Assembly (NCBI RefSeq): GCF_003149185.1
Contig: NZ_QGDO01000006.1
Location: 124,001-188,000, forward strand
Source: Sediminitomix flava
Lineage (GTDB): Bacteria > Bacteroidota > Bacteroidia > Cytophagales > Flammeovirgaceae
DNA: 64,000 nucleotides
Reading direction: 5' to 3'
Shown in pieces: positions 8,815-17,744 of this stretch. The translations under genes were made by a program, and so were the position numbers. Numbering within the stretch: position 1 is the stretch's first letter; each line of letters begins with the position of its first letter. The notes under the pieces were generated by a model. That model did no database searches. It was not told where the DNA came from and saw nothing but the letters and a program-made list of their open reading frames with translations.

Positions 8815-9620
8815 TTTTTGTTTTTGAAGTCAAATTTCCAGGTAAAACCAGCACTGACAAACCAGTCTGAAATATTCTCGCCATTTTTTGAGTAACCTCC
8901 AAAAGTATCAAGTTGTAGATGAGGAGTTAATAAGAAGGCTAAACCCAAATCTACTTTACCATCCCAATCGTCTTTTTGAAAAAAAGCATAATGTTCGATA
9001 AAGCAAGTCCAACTTTTACTAAAGCCAAACCCTAAATTAAGTACATATGTCCCTAGAGGGTGTGGGGTATTGCCGTCCCAAATAGATCCGAAATTTGTAG
9101 AAAAGCTCCATCGTTTACCAAAGGATTGTTGAGTAGCGATGATGACTTTAGGAGCGATGTCTTTTGACTTGAAATCATCTAAAACGGCAGGAATGCTCAT
9201 TAAAAACTGAAATGCAATAGATGGGATAGCCCCTTTTCCTACAAGTAAAGTATTTCTAACTCCTAGTGATAAGTTATCAATTCCTGAAGGAGTAAATTCT
9301 TCACCATTTATAGTATTATTCTCACTTCTGATGGATATATCTAAATCGACTTCAAAGGTTTCGGTCACTCCAAGACGAAAGTTGCTATTGACTAAAAAGG
9401 CATGCCCATCATTTGAGCCATTTTCATAGCCAGATATTTCGGCTCCTGTTTGAATAAATAGAACATTTTTACCTACTGTAGATGAAGAGATGGCAATGCC
9501 TGGTCTATCGCTTTCAAAATCATGTATATGTTGTGCAAATAAAATATTGGGTAAAATGAAGAGGTAAGTGAAAGCTGCAATACTTCTCAAATTAATATTC
9601 ACTTCGGAATCCAGTTTCAT
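8811..9620 (-). CDS. putative outer-membrane transporter, phenol MetA-pathway-like family
   Basis: About 270 residues starting at ATG 9620, which puts a signal peptide (MKLDSEVNINLRS... ending LFAQ) at the N-terminus; a longer reading from 9671 would bury it. The mature protein begins with DFESDRPGIAISSSTVGKN, close to the 'TDRPD...' opening of beta-barrel proteins annotated as putative MetA-pathway-of-phenol-degradation proteins, then alternates short amphipathic strands with aromatic residues and ends in an aromatic-rich strand (FTWKFDFKNKN). The barrel is inferred; the substrate is unknown. It is convergent with the secreted protein at 8067. Confidence 0.65.
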   Translation of the reverse strand: MKLDSEVNINLRSIAAFTYLFILPNILFAQHIHDFESDRPGIAISSSTVGKNVLFIQTGAEISGYENGSNDGHAFLVNSNFRLGVTETFEVDLDISIRSENNTINGEEFTPSGIDNLSLGVRNTLLVGKGAIPSIAFQFLMSIPAVLDDFKSKDIAPKVIIATQQSFGKRWSFSTNFGSIWDGNTPHPLGTYVLNLGFGFSKSWTCFIEHYAFFQKDDWDGKVDLGLAFLLTPHLQLDTFGGYSKNGENISDWFVSAGFTWKFDFKNKN

Positions 9621-9710
9621 AGTAGTTAATTGGGCTTCTAAAAAGAAAGGTATAGAAAGAAAAGTTTCCAAAAAAGTGATGTTCGATACAAGTTTTTGAG
9701 CAATAGTCTT

Positions 9711-9740
9711 TTGAGGGAAAAGTTGGATTATTTAAGTTTG
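9711..9740 (+). promoter_or_regulatory. promoter of the PD40-OmpA gene (TTG-N19-TAAGTTTG)
   Basis: TTG at 9711-9713 and TAAGTTTG at 9733-9740 are separated by 19 nt, fitting the Bacteroidetes -33/-7 arrangement. The predicted leader is about 145 nt. Confidence 0.6.
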
Positions 9741-9893
9741 AAATGTGATCATGCTACCTTTATTTTCAGATCTGTGATATTTTGATATATTATGGATCGT
9801 AGCTTAAGGTTAAATATCTGAAAATGGCTAGGATATTGTAGCTTGTGACTATCAAAAAATTAGATAAAAAACTATTTTCTCAATTAACTGCTT

Positions 9894-12542
9894 ATGAATC
9901 CCGTATTCATACTTTCACTTTTTTGTCTATTCGTATTCCCAATTTTTAAAACTTTCGGACAAGACAAAAATTATATTAATCAAGGAAGCTCTTTACTCTA
10001 TCAAAATCGATACGATGAAGCCTTGGTCGCTTTTAAAAATGCACTTGAAGAAGATTCTTTAGAAGTGACAGCACTTTATGGGATGGCTTATATTCTTTAC
10101 AATAAGGAGCAAAGTCTCAAGAAAGCTCAGAGTCGGAAGATGCTATTAAAAGATTTGACGGGGCTTTACGATACTTTGGAGGTAGCGTATGACTTTTCGC
10201 TTAAGGCTCAGAAAGAATATGAAAAACTTTCGGATGGAAAAAAAATGGCTGTACGGCAGCGAGTGGCAATTTCAGAAGATGAAATTACGCAGTACTTGCC
10301 TGTCCGCATTAATAATGAAGCCTTCAAGCTTTTGAATGGCGCACCTTATCGAAAGGATACTTATCAACTTTATGCTTCAAAACTTTATAATAGAACTCTT
10401 CACGCTGATACACTTGGAGTTCTAAGAGAAAGTCTTTTTGATTTATGTACTCGTTTTCTAGATGAATTTCCTAATGAGGGCTTTAATAAAAAAATAGGTC
10501 AGCTCAGAAAAGATCTACTGAGAGAGTATACTCAAGTTCAGAGCTTGAGACAATATGGAGACCGTAGTGGGAAAATGTATGAAAAGCATTGTCTTCAAGT
10601 TTTAGAGCTATTCTCAGATCAAGAAATTAAACATATTTTCCCTGAGTTTTATGCGAGTGAATTTGATATAGGGGTGAGAAGTACTGCTCATAATACCAAT
10701 TATAAAAAGTTGGAATCTTTAGCAGATAAGTACAATACAACAATTCTAGACTTATTGTGTCAGTTGAATATCCATTATGGTGGTTGTGGTGAAAATAATC
10801 AGAAGTTGTATCATGATTTTATCACGACAATGGCTCCTTTAGATATTGCTTATATCGCATTGCAAAGGAAAGCAAGACCATTTATACATAGTAGGGATTA
10901 TGAAAATGCTGTTGCTGTTTTTAATCAGTATAAATCTCTTTTTCCCAATAAAAAAGAGATGATTGCAAAAGTCATTGACTTACTAAATGAGCATGACGGA
11001 GGACGACATTTGGTTAATTTAGGTAGTAAAGTGAATAGTCCTAATAATGATTATGAGCCTGTAATCAGTTTGGATGGTTCGACATTGTATTTCGCCCGAA
11101 AAACAGGGGAGTCTGGAGAGAATGTGTACATGTCTACCAAAGATATTCATGGAAATTGGACAGAAGCAATTCCATTGCCGCCATCTATCAATACTAGTTC
11201 TCATGAAATTCCTCAAGGTATAAATGCAATGAATGATACCTTGTTGTTGTACGGAAATTATAGCCGTCTGAAGCGATTTGCTTATGTGAACAGTATAGAA
11301 AGTAGGTTAGGGAAAGGGGATTTTTATTATTCTTCTAAAAACAAGGAAGGGAAATGGGAAAGTATTAATGTCTTTCCATATCCTGTAAATACAAAACACT
11401 ATGAGGCTGGCTTGAGTATCACTGCTGATGGGCAAGCGCTACTTTTTGCGTCTGATCGTCCATCTGGAGCTTATGATTATAACCCAAATTATCCAGATAA
11501 GAAATTATACTATCATGGTTCTGGGGAATTTAATACAGATTTGTATGTGTCTGTGAAAGATGGAAAAGAGTGGGGAGAACCTATAAATCTAGGTAAGGTA
11601 ATCAATACTCCTTTTGCAGAGAAAAACCCTTATCTACATCCTGATATGGAAACCTTGTATTTCAGTTCTGATGGACACTACGGCTTGGGAGGCTATGATA
11701 TTTATATGAGTAAAAGACTCAATAAAGATTCTTGGACAGAGTGGAGTGAGCCAGTGAATATTGGGAAAGTGATTAATAGCCCTTACGATGATACTTTCTA
11801 TATCAGTCCGACAGGGAAAACAGCACTCTTAGTCTCAAATAAAGAGTCTGAGAATTATGGTAAATCGGATATTTATGAAGCAGAATTACCTGAAGAAGTT
11901 CGTCCTGAACCTATTTTGATTGTTCCAGGAAAAGTAACAGACAATATTGGTCAGCCTATACAAACTGAAATTGTAATTACCGATAAAGAAACTCATGAGG
12001 AAGTAGCTACAGCGAAAAGTAGTTCCAAGGACGGTAGCTTTATCTTATTCTTATCTCCAGAGAAAGAATATCTAGTTTATCCTAAGAAAACGGACTTTTT
12101 TGGTAGTGGAGTGCTTTTAGAAATCAATCAAGATATGGGTGCTCGAATTCATAAGAAAGAAGAGTTGAAAATGGTCAATACTTCTGATACCGGGATAGGG
12201 GAGCAAACCTTTGTATTGAAAACACTCTACTTTGACAATAACAGCGCAACTATACGTCCAAAATCATTTTTTGATCTTGATCGTCTATTTGGTGTATTAG
12301 AAGCGAGTCCTAAAATGAAGATCAGTATTGAAGGTCATACAGATAGTAACGCAGATATTGATTTTAATTTAGACCTTTCTGAACGAAGAGCCGAAGCTGT
12401 AAAAAACTACTTAGTAAATAAAGGTTGTGAAAGCGACAGATTATTTACAAAAGGTTTTGGGGAAGAAATTCCAATTGCTGAAAATGAATCGTCGGAAGGG
12501 AGACAGTTGAATAGGCGGGTAGAGTTTCGAATTATTGAATAG
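9894..12542 (+). CDS. PD40 beta-propeller OmpA-family protein
   Basis: An 882-residue envelope protein. Order: signal peptide (1-22), TPR-like helices with 'YDEALVAFKNAL' (about 28-75), a helical middle, PD40/WD40-like propeller blades from about 375 to 680 (SLDGSTLYFARKTG, SITADGQALLFASDRP, PDMETLYFSSDGHYGLGG), a carboxypeptidase-regulatory-like domain (about 685-750), and a C-terminal OmpA domain (TLYFDNNSATIRP, IEGHTDSNADIDFN, SERRAEAVKNYL) that binds peptidoglycan. This layout is common in Bacteroidota and includes proteins of the type IX secretion envelope complex. That role here is inference. No partner gene is adjacent. Confidence 0.85.
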   Translation: MNPVFILSLFCLFVFPIFKTFGQDKNYINQGSSLLYQNRYDEALVAFKNALEEDSLEVTALYGMAYILYNKEQSLKKAQSRKMLLKDLTGLYDTLEVAYDFSLKAQKEYEKLSDGKKMAVRQRVAISEDEITQYLPVRINNEAFKLLNGAPYRKDTYQLYASKLYNRTLHADTLGVLRESLFDLCTRFLDEFPNEGFNKKIGQLRKDLLREYTQVQSLRQYGDRSGKMYEKHCLQVLELFSDQEIKHIFPEFYASEFDIGVRSTAHNTNYKKLESLADKYNTTILDLLCQLNIHYGGCGENNQKLYHDFITTMAPLDIAYIALQRKARPFIHSRDYENAVAVFNQYKSLFPNKKEMIAKVIDLLNEHDGGRHLVNLGSKVNSPNNDYEPVISLDGSTLYFARKTGESGENVYMSTKDIHGNWTEAIPLPPSINTSSHEIPQGINAMNDTLLLYGNYSRLKRFAYVNSIESRLGKGDFYYSSKNKEGKWESINVFPYPVNTKHYEAGLSITADGQALLFASDRPSGAYDYNPNYPDKKLYYHGSGEFNTDLYVSVKDGKEWGEPINLGKVINTPFAEKNPYLHPDMETLYFSSDGHYGLGGYDIYMSKRLNKDSWTEWSEPVNIGKVINSPYDDTFYISPTGKTALLVSNKESENYGKSDIYEAELPEEVRPEPILIVPGKVTDNIGQPIQTEIVITDKETHEEVATAKSSSKDGSFILFLSPEKEYLVYPKKTDFFGSGVLLEINQDMGARIHKKEELKMVNTSDTGIGEQTFVLKTLYFDNNSATIRPKSFFDLDRLFGVLEASPKMKISIEGHTDSNADIDFNLDLSERRAEAVKNYLVNKGCESDRLFTKGFGEEIPIAENESSEGRQLNRRVEFRIIE

Positions 12543-13017
12543 ATATATAAAAAGCCCAGTGAACTTGCTGGGCTCTTCAACATATCTTTCGTTTACGTAA
12601 ATGAACTTCAAAGAAGTTAAATACAGTGACTGATTCTATAAAACACTACTAAACACTTACCAATCTATTAGCTAGAACTATGTGTTCTGCTATGTTGGTA
12701 TCACAATTCTACGAATAAGTATTTTATATTCCTATTTATTTATGACTTTTGTCATCTTTATTTTTGGTAAACGTCATTTTTAGCTCTTTATGGGCGATTT
12801 TAATCACTAGTTTTCATCTAATTGATTAAATTTTAAATTGAATAAAATAAAAGTGTATTAAATACGTTGTAGTTTTTCGGGTTGTGTTTTTATGAAGTTT
12901 ATGAAGCGAAGTTTTTAGGTTTAGTCCTAAAAAATTATATTTATAACATTTCTTTTTTTGAATTACTCTGTAGTGGTTTAGCTACTTACTCCTACTTTGT
13001 TTAAATACTGATTAGGT
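12543..13017. other. intergenic region, 475 nt
   Basis: It holds the terminator at 12553-12574 and an 8-bp inverted repeat, TTTTTAGG (12912-12919) with CCTAAAAA (12926-12933), about 85 nt before the next gene. No gene is seen. TACTTTG near 12994 resembles a -7 box lacking one base. Confidence 0.5.
12553..12574 (+). terminator. hairpin terminator of the PD40-OmpA gene
   Basis: AGCCCAG (12553-12559) pairs perfectly with CTGGGCT (12568-12574); the downstream T content is modest. Confidence 0.7.
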
Positions 13018-13671
13018 ATGTTTTTTAATCGTAGTACAGCTATTTTCTTTTTCTTAATTTTCTCGTCTCTATTGAGTTTTGCTCAATCAGAAGCTTCAAA
13101 ACATCCACAGTTTGTTGTGACCAAACAACAGCACCCTGATATGTGTCATGTAGGAGGTTTAGAGATTACAGAAGGAATGGTGCACTCACCTAAACCTCAT
13201 GAATTTGTAGATGTCTTGTTGTTCTTACAGAATTATGATGGTTCATGGACTCGCAAGTTTTTTACAAGGAAAGGAAGCGGGCCTATAAAAATGAAGTTGT
13301 CGTCGTGTAATTTTACAGGGAATTACTACGCATACGCATACTTTAGTAAAGAGCGACCTTCTACTCTGCCAACGTCAAAAGATGTTGAGGCACGACATAG
13401 AAAAAGAGGAGAGAAACCAAAATTTAGAATTGCGAAGAAAAGCCCAAACCCAGAATGCCATCAGAATGCCCCAAGTTGGTTCCTTGAACAAGGTGAAGTA
13501 TTTACTCCGAATGGAGAAGCTGTAGAGGTGACTCTATTTTTGCAACGTCATGATGGTACGTGGCGCAAAAAGCATTACTCTCAGATTGGCTCTGGATTTG
13601 TTGATCTTAATATCCAAGACTGCACTTTAAATGGGAAGTACCGTACATTGGTTCAAATCATTTCTTTATAG
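13018..13671 (+). CDS. secreted protein with two tandem ~100-residue repeats
   Basis: An unrecognised 217-residue protein with a signal peptide (about 1-23, ending SFAQ). The mature chain is an internal duplication: Cys43...Cys97 and Cys147...Cys202 frame two copies with near-equal spacing, and LFLQNYDGSWTRKFF...GSG in the first corresponds to LFLQRHDGTWRKKHY...GSG in the second. One disulfide per repeat is plausible in the periplasm. A Lys/Arg-rich linker (about 122-140) joins them. Each repeat looks like a small beta domain. No neighbour suggests a function. Confidence 0.7.
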   Translation: MFFNRSTAIFFFLIFSSLLSFAQSEASKHPQFVVTKQQHPDMCHVGGLEITEGMVHSPKPHEFVDVLLFLQNYDGSWTRKFFTRKGSGPIKMKLSSCNFTGNYYAYAYFSKERPSTLPTSKDVEARHRKRGEKPKFRIAKKSPNPECHQNAPSWFLEQGEVFTPNGEAVEVTLFLQRHDGTWRKKHYSQIGSGFVDLNIQDCTLNGKYRTLVQIISL

Positions 13672-13813
13672 TAAAACCCTATATTTTTAAAATTATCAAT
13701 TGAATTCTTCAATCTTCTTAAATTCCTCAAAACATTAATAGTTGCAAATAGTTTGTATGCTGGGCACTTTTTTAATGTTTCGAAAGAGGGTGCGGAAAAA
13801 CTGTTTTTTTCCC

Positions 13814-13821
13814 TACCTTTG
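13814..13821 (+). promoter_or_regulatory. -7 promoter element of the U32-ferredoxin pair
   Basis: TACCTTTG is an exact TAnnTTTG, 42 nt before the ATG at 13864. No TTG at -33; a T-run occupies the spacer. Confidence 0.5.
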
Positions 13822-13863
13822 TGTCTATTTTGAGAAGAAGAATTAACTAATACCTTATTGATA

Positions 13864-15120
13864 ATGAGCCAGCCACAAAAAATTGAATTGATGGCACCAG
13901 CAGGTGGCTTTGACTCTCTTGTTGCAGCAATTCAGGGGGGAGCAGATTCTGTATACTTTGGTGTAGAGCAGTTGAACATGCGTGCGAGAGCAAGTATGAA
14001 CTTTACGTTAGATGACCTAGACAAGGTTGCAGAATTATGTAACGAGCACAACGTAAGAAGTTATATCACACTGAACACTATCGTTTATGACCATGACATT
14101 TCGATCATGAAAACGGTATGTGATCGTGCTAAAGCAGCAGGAATCACTGCAATTATTGCATCTGATCAAGCTGTAATATTCTATGCACACACCATTGGTT
14201 TGGAAGTGCATATTTCTACACAAGTGAATATCACAAACGTAGAGACACTTAAGTTCTATGCGAATTTTGCCGATGTAGCTGTAACTTCTCGTGAGTTGAG
14301 TTTACGTCAGGTAAAACATATCACAGACCAAATCAAGAAAGAGAACATCAAAGGTCCTTCGGGAGAGTTGATGCAAATCGAGATTTTTGGTCATGGAGCA
14401 CTTTGTATGGCAGTATCGGGTAAATGTTACTTGAGTTTGCACACACAAAACTCTTCAGCAAACCGTGGCGCATGTGTACAGAACTGTCGTAGAAAATACA
14501 AAGTTATTGATATAGAAGATGGTCACGAAATGGAGATTGACAATGAGTATATCATGTCTCCAAAAGATTTGGCTACCATCAACTTCTTAGATCAAGTAAT
14601 TGATGCAGGAGTAAAAGTATTGAAAATTGAAGGTCGTGGAAAAGGACCTGACTATGTTAAAACTGTAACGCAATGTTACCGTGAGGCAATCGACAGTGTG
14701 CAAGATGGTACTTACTCAGATGAGAAAGTAGCAGATTGGATGGAAAGATTGACTACAGTTTACAACAGAGGATTCTGGAGTGGATATTATTTAGGACAAG
14801 AGCTAGGTGAGTGGACTGATGCTCCGGGTTCTAAAGCGACACAAAAGAAACTTTATATTGGTAGAGGAAGTCACTATTTCCCTAAAATTGGTGTTGCTGA
14901 GTTCAAGATTGAAACGCACAAAATCAATGTGGGAGATCGTATTATGGTAACTGGTCCTACAACAGGAGTGATCGAGCATACCGTGACTGAGCTACACGTA
15001 AATGATGAGGGACAAAAAGAAATTGCAGTAAAAGGAGATAGTATGGCTATCAAATTGGATCAAGTAATTCGTCCTTCAGACAAACTATACAAGATTGTAG
15101 ATGCTGAAGAAGTATCTTAA
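13864..15120 (+). CDS. U32-family protein (peptidase U32 / tRNA hydroxylation TrhP-like)
   Basis: A 418-residue protein; ATG 13864 (MSQPQKIELMAPAGG) is preferred over a TTG two codons earlier. The TIM-barrel opening ELMAPAGGFDSLVAAIQGGADSVYFG and the signature block with HGALC, SGKCYLS and NRGACVQNCRR are those of peptidase family U32. Cys181, Cys188, Cys204 and Cys208 fit the iron-sulfur ligands of this family. Several members (TrhP, RlhA, UbiU/V) are now known to support O2-independent hydroxylation of RNA or ubiquinone, so a tRNA-modification role is more likely than collagenase activity. A ferredoxin gene follows after 14 nt, suggesting an electron supply. Confidence 0.85.
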   Translation: MSQPQKIELMAPAGGFDSLVAAIQGGADSVYFGVEQLNMRARASMNFTLDDLDKVAELCNEHNVRSYITLNTIVYDHDISIMKTVCDRAKAAGITAIIASDQAVIFYAHTIGLEVHISTQVNITNVETLKFYANFADVAVTSRELSLRQVKHITDQIKKENIKGPSGELMQIEIFGHGALCMAVSGKCYLSLHTQNSSANRGACVQNCRRKYKVIDIEDGHEMEIDNEYIMSPKDLATINFLDQVIDAGVKVLKIEGRGKGPDYVKTVTQCYREAIDSVQDGTYSDEKVADWMERLTTVYNRGFWSGYYLGQELGEWTDAPGSKATQKKLYIGRGSHYFPKIGVAEFKIETHKINVGDRIMVTGPTTGVIEHTVTELHVNDEGQKEIAVKGDSMAIKLDQVIRPSDKLYKIVDAEEVS

Positions 15121-15134
15121 GCAGAATTACAACT

Positions 15135-15359
15135 ATGGCAACGATAATACATCAAAGAGATAAATGTATCGGCTGTAACTATTGTGTAGAGTTTGCCTTT
15201 AACCGTTGGAGAATGTCCAAAAAAGATGGAAAAGTTGTACTTCTTGGTGCAAAAAACAAGAAGGGCTTTTGGTCTGTAAAGGTTGGAGAAGAAGAACTTG
15301 AAGAAAACAAGAAAGCAGCGGAAGTTTGTCCCGTTAAGATTATAAAAATAATTGAATAG
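15135..15359 (+). CDS. small [4Fe-4S] ferredoxin
   Basis: A 74-residue protein with Cys11, Cys14, Cys17 (CIGCNYC) and Cys65 (CPVKII), enough for a single [4Fe-4S] cluster. The second cluster motif of bacterial 2[4Fe-4S] ferredoxins is absent. It begins 14 nt after the U32 gene and shares its terminator, so the two are almost certainly one transcript. The natural inference is that it passes electrons to the U32 protein or matures with it. The 30-residue Lys/Gly-rich middle (KKDGKVVLLGAKNKKG) is positively charged, which could favour contact with an acidic partner or RNA. Confidence 0.9.
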   Translation: MATIIHQRDKCIGCNYCVEFAFNRWRMSKKDGKVVLLGAKNKKGFWSVKVGEEELEENKKAAEVCPVKIIKIIE

Positions 15360-15381
15360 AAATATTCAAGTGAAGAAATTG

Positions 15382-15417
15382 AAAAGGATTGACACTTTAT
15401 TATGGCAATCCTTTTTC
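15382..15417. terminator. bidirectional hairpin after the ferredoxin
   Basis: AAAAGGATTG (15382-15391) pairs with CAATCCTTTT (15406-15415) and is followed by T-rich sequence. It serves the convergent genes on both sides. Confidence 0.8.
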
Positions 15418-15422
15418 TGTTA

Positions 15423-16364
15423 TTAAAATCCTAGAGGTCTTTTAAATCTGATGATTGCAGGCTTATTTCCTTTTAGCTTATATTTTTCTTTAGCAAAATC
15501 TGTTACAGAGTCTGCGTTGTTATCTAAGCCAATCCATATTTCATTCTCAGAAAGCAATAAGGCTTCAGCCATTCCGTATTTAGCATCAAATAATTTCCCC
15601 TCAGGAGCAGAGCAAACACTACGATAGCTAAGTTTATCAACTACTGTTTGCGTTTCTAAATCAATTTTAGTGATATAATTTCCATTTCGCTCCAAAACGT
15701 ATAGGAAGTTATTCTCATATTTTAAGTCACCAATATCGTTGCTGTGAGTGTGAGGAAAATCGTAAGCTTCTATGATTTTATTTTTAGATCGATCGAAAGT
15801 GTAGATCATTCTTGGCTCTCTTTCTTTCCCGAGGTATGCAATGTTATTTTTAGAATCGATAGCAAGACCTTCCAAGCCAGTATTCATTTTCCAGTTATTA
15901 GGGTGAATATCAGCTTCTAGATAAGGAGGAGTGACTTTTTCTAACTTTTTTGATTGAAGATTGTAGGTGAAAAACGACTGATCAACTTCATTGCTGATAT
16001 AAAAAATAGAGTCTGCATAGTCTAGAGCCTCAAAATCAATTCGACTGTCTGATATTTCTAGATCTATTTGAGAAATTATTTCCCAAGTAGTTTCATCTTT
16101 TGCCCAGTCAAGCTGATAGATCGCAGTGTTGTGAGATTTGTCAGCGACAGCCCAAATGCTATTTTCAGGTCCGAAGCAAATACCACTAAGATCAAACCTC
16201 TGATTGTAGCTGTTTCCAAGTTGTCTTATTTCTACAAATTCCAATTCACGAATTTCTTCATGAATTATATTTCCTTCTTGAATGAGCTTTGTATCCTTTT
16301 CTACAGTTTGATGACAGGAGTTTAAAATAAACAGTGGTAATAATAATTTGATCAACCTTTGCAT
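15423..16364 (-). CDS. lipoprotein with phytase-like/SdiA-regulated beta-propeller
   Basis: A 313-residue protein. Lipobox FILNSC puts the lipidated Cys at 17. The rest is a propeller of the 'esterase-like activity of phytase' type: LSGICFGPENSIWAVADKS, RIDFEALDYADSIFYIS, TGLEGLAIDSKNNIAYLG, NDIGDLKYENNFLYVLERN and GMAEALLLSENEIWIGLDN are successive blades with the conserved acidic residues in the strands. Such proteins may hydrolyse phosphoesters or bind Ca2+; no biochemical claim can be made. It is probably anchored in the outer or inner membrane facing the periplasm. It is a single-gene unit. Confidence 0.65.
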   Translation of the reverse strand: MQRLIKLLLPLFILNSCHQTVEKDTKLIQEGNIIHEEIRELEFVEIRQLGNSYNQRFDLSGICFGPENSIWAVADKSHNTAIYQLDWAKDETTWEIISQIDLEISDSRIDFEALDYADSIFYISNEVDQSFFTYNLQSKKLEKVTPPYLEADIHPNNWKMNTGLEGLAIDSKNNIAYLGKEREPRMIYTFDRSKNKIIEAYDFPHTHSNDIGDLKYENNFLYVLERNGNYITKIDLETQTVVDKLSYRSVCSAPEGKLFDAKYGMAEALLLSENEIWIGLDNNADSVTDFAKEKYKLKGNKPAIIRFKRPLGF

Positions 16365-16453
16365 ATCCCTTTAATTATTTCGAATTCTAATCTTAAGGAA
16401 AAGATATGACATTAAGTTGATCAAATTATAATGTGAAGAAAAACAATTCGGAT

Positions 16454-16612
16454 TTACTCGTTCATACGTTGCGTGATTGCAATCGGATGTTTCTTGACAG
16501 TGTGTTTATCGTGGATTGCATGTGTAAAGAAAAACTTTAAAGTCATATGAATGATAATGAAACAGAGTATAGGTCCGAAAACATACAGAAACGTTAGTTT
16601 TCTACTTAACAT
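16454..16612 (-). CDS. small membrane protein, 52 residues
   Basis: ATG at 16612 to TAA at 16454. The predicted chain has a short basic start (MLSRK), one strongly hydrophobic helix (about residues 6-28, LTFLYVFGPILCFIII) and a polar, His/Lys-rich tail ending in QRMNE. This inside-out layout with no frame breaks is unlike the random ORFs of AT-rich spacers. No ribosome-binding site or -7 box is clear and I do not recognise the family. It may be real; conservation would decide. Confidence 0.4.
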   Translation of the reverse strand: MLSRKLTFLYVFGPILCFIIIHMTLKFFFTHAIHDKHTVKKHPIAITQRMNE

Positions 16613-16881
16613 AAATGGTTAGTCTTAAAATTAGGTTAATACTGATAATAGGTTTTGCTTATTAAACAGGCTGATTGCTCGAAATAGTTTTAGCGTAATG
16701 ACTTTAGGAAAATTGTTGGGGTAAGTTTTTCTCAAATAGAAAGATAAATGATTAAGAAGGGAAAAGGATCGTGAAAATACTGTGAAAAGAGAAGGTTAAA
16801 ATAGCAGTATTTAAAGAAATGAGATCGATTTCTAATGAAAACATCGGTTTTAAACCTTTGTAAGAAAGTCTGGAAAATAAA

Positions 16882-16907
16882 AAAGGGTCTCTAAAATGAG
16901 ACCCTTT
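16882..16907 (-). terminator. hairpin terminator of superoxide dismutase
   Basis: AAAGGGTCTC and GAGACCCTTT form a perfect 10-bp stem round a 6-nt loop; on the minus strand it is followed by a T-run. Confidence 0.85.
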
Positions 16908-16926
16908 ATCTATAAGCTATTGCTAA

Positions 16927-17526
16927 TTATTTAGCAGCTTCAAATCTTTTAGAAACTTCTTCCCAGTTTACTACATTCCAGAATGCAGAGATGTAATCTG
17001 GTCTTCTGTTTTGATATTTCAAGTAGTAAGCGTGTTCCCAAACATCAAGACCCAAGATTGGAGTACCGTCACAACCTTCGCCCATTACTGGGTTATCTTG
17101 GTTTGCAGTAGAGCAGATTTCCAATTTACCATTAGAAACACACAACCAAGCCCAACCAGAACCGAAACGAGTTGCTGCTGCTGCATTGAATTTTTCTTTC
17201 ATTGCGTCGAATGATCCGAAAGCCTCATCGATAGCTGTAGCCAATGCACCAGTTGGGGCACCACCACCGTTTGGAGACAAGATTGTCCAGAACAAGTCGT
17301 GGTTGTAGAATCCTCCACCGTTGTTTCTAACAGCAGGAGCTAGGTCACCAGACTTAAGGATTTCTTCGATAGACTTACCTTCAAGAGCAGTTCCTTCGAT
17401 TGCTTTGTTCAAGTTTGTTGTATAGCCATTGTGGTGCTTGCTATGGTGGATTTCCATAGTTTGAGCATCAAAATGTGGTTCTAAAGCATCGTATGCATAT
17501 GGAAGTTGAGGTAATTCAAAAGCCAT
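16927..17526 (-). CDS. sodA: superoxide dismutase, Fe/Mn family
   Basis: A 199-residue cytosolic enzyme that converts superoxide to H2O2 and O2. Metal ligands are His27, His76 (FYNHDLFW), Asp161 and His165 (LDVWEHAY). Gly71 in NNGGGF and Gln143 in [10 protein letters not shown] place the second-sphere Gln as in Mn-type enzymes, so manganese or cambialistic use is more likely than strict iron; sequence cannot settle this. It is a single gene with its own terminator, divergent from nothing close, and has no signal peptide. Confidence 0.93.
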   Translation of the reverse strand: MAFELPQLPYAYDALEPHFDAQTMEIHHSKHHNGYTTNLNKAIEGTALEGKSIEEILKSGDLAPAVRNNGGGFYNHDLFWTILSPNGGGAPTGALATAIDEAFGSFDAMKEKFNAAAATRFGSGWAWLCVSNGKLEICSTANQDNPVMGEGCDGTPILGLDVWEHAYYLKYQNRRPDYISAFWNVVNWEEVSKRFEAAK

Positions 17527-17744
17527 TTTTGTATTGTTTTAGTTTTTGTAAATTTAGATCTAACCTTGTTTAGAATTAACAAGACAGTATCCGTATTGTT
17601 TAATAGAATAATAACTTAGTGAAAAGATAAAGACTTGAAGAGTAATTTTAAATCATTTACCTCTTTTTTTTAGTATTGATTTTTAGTTGGTTAAAGAGGA
17701 ATGAATCTGAACTCTTTATTTCTTTACTATTGATGTGGGAGTCC

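Larger units (their letters stand above)
16365..16926. other. intergenic region, about 560 nt
   Basis: Apart from the small membrane-protein ORF (16454-16612) and the sod terminator (16882-16907), I see nothing defined in this stretch. Confidence 0.5.
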
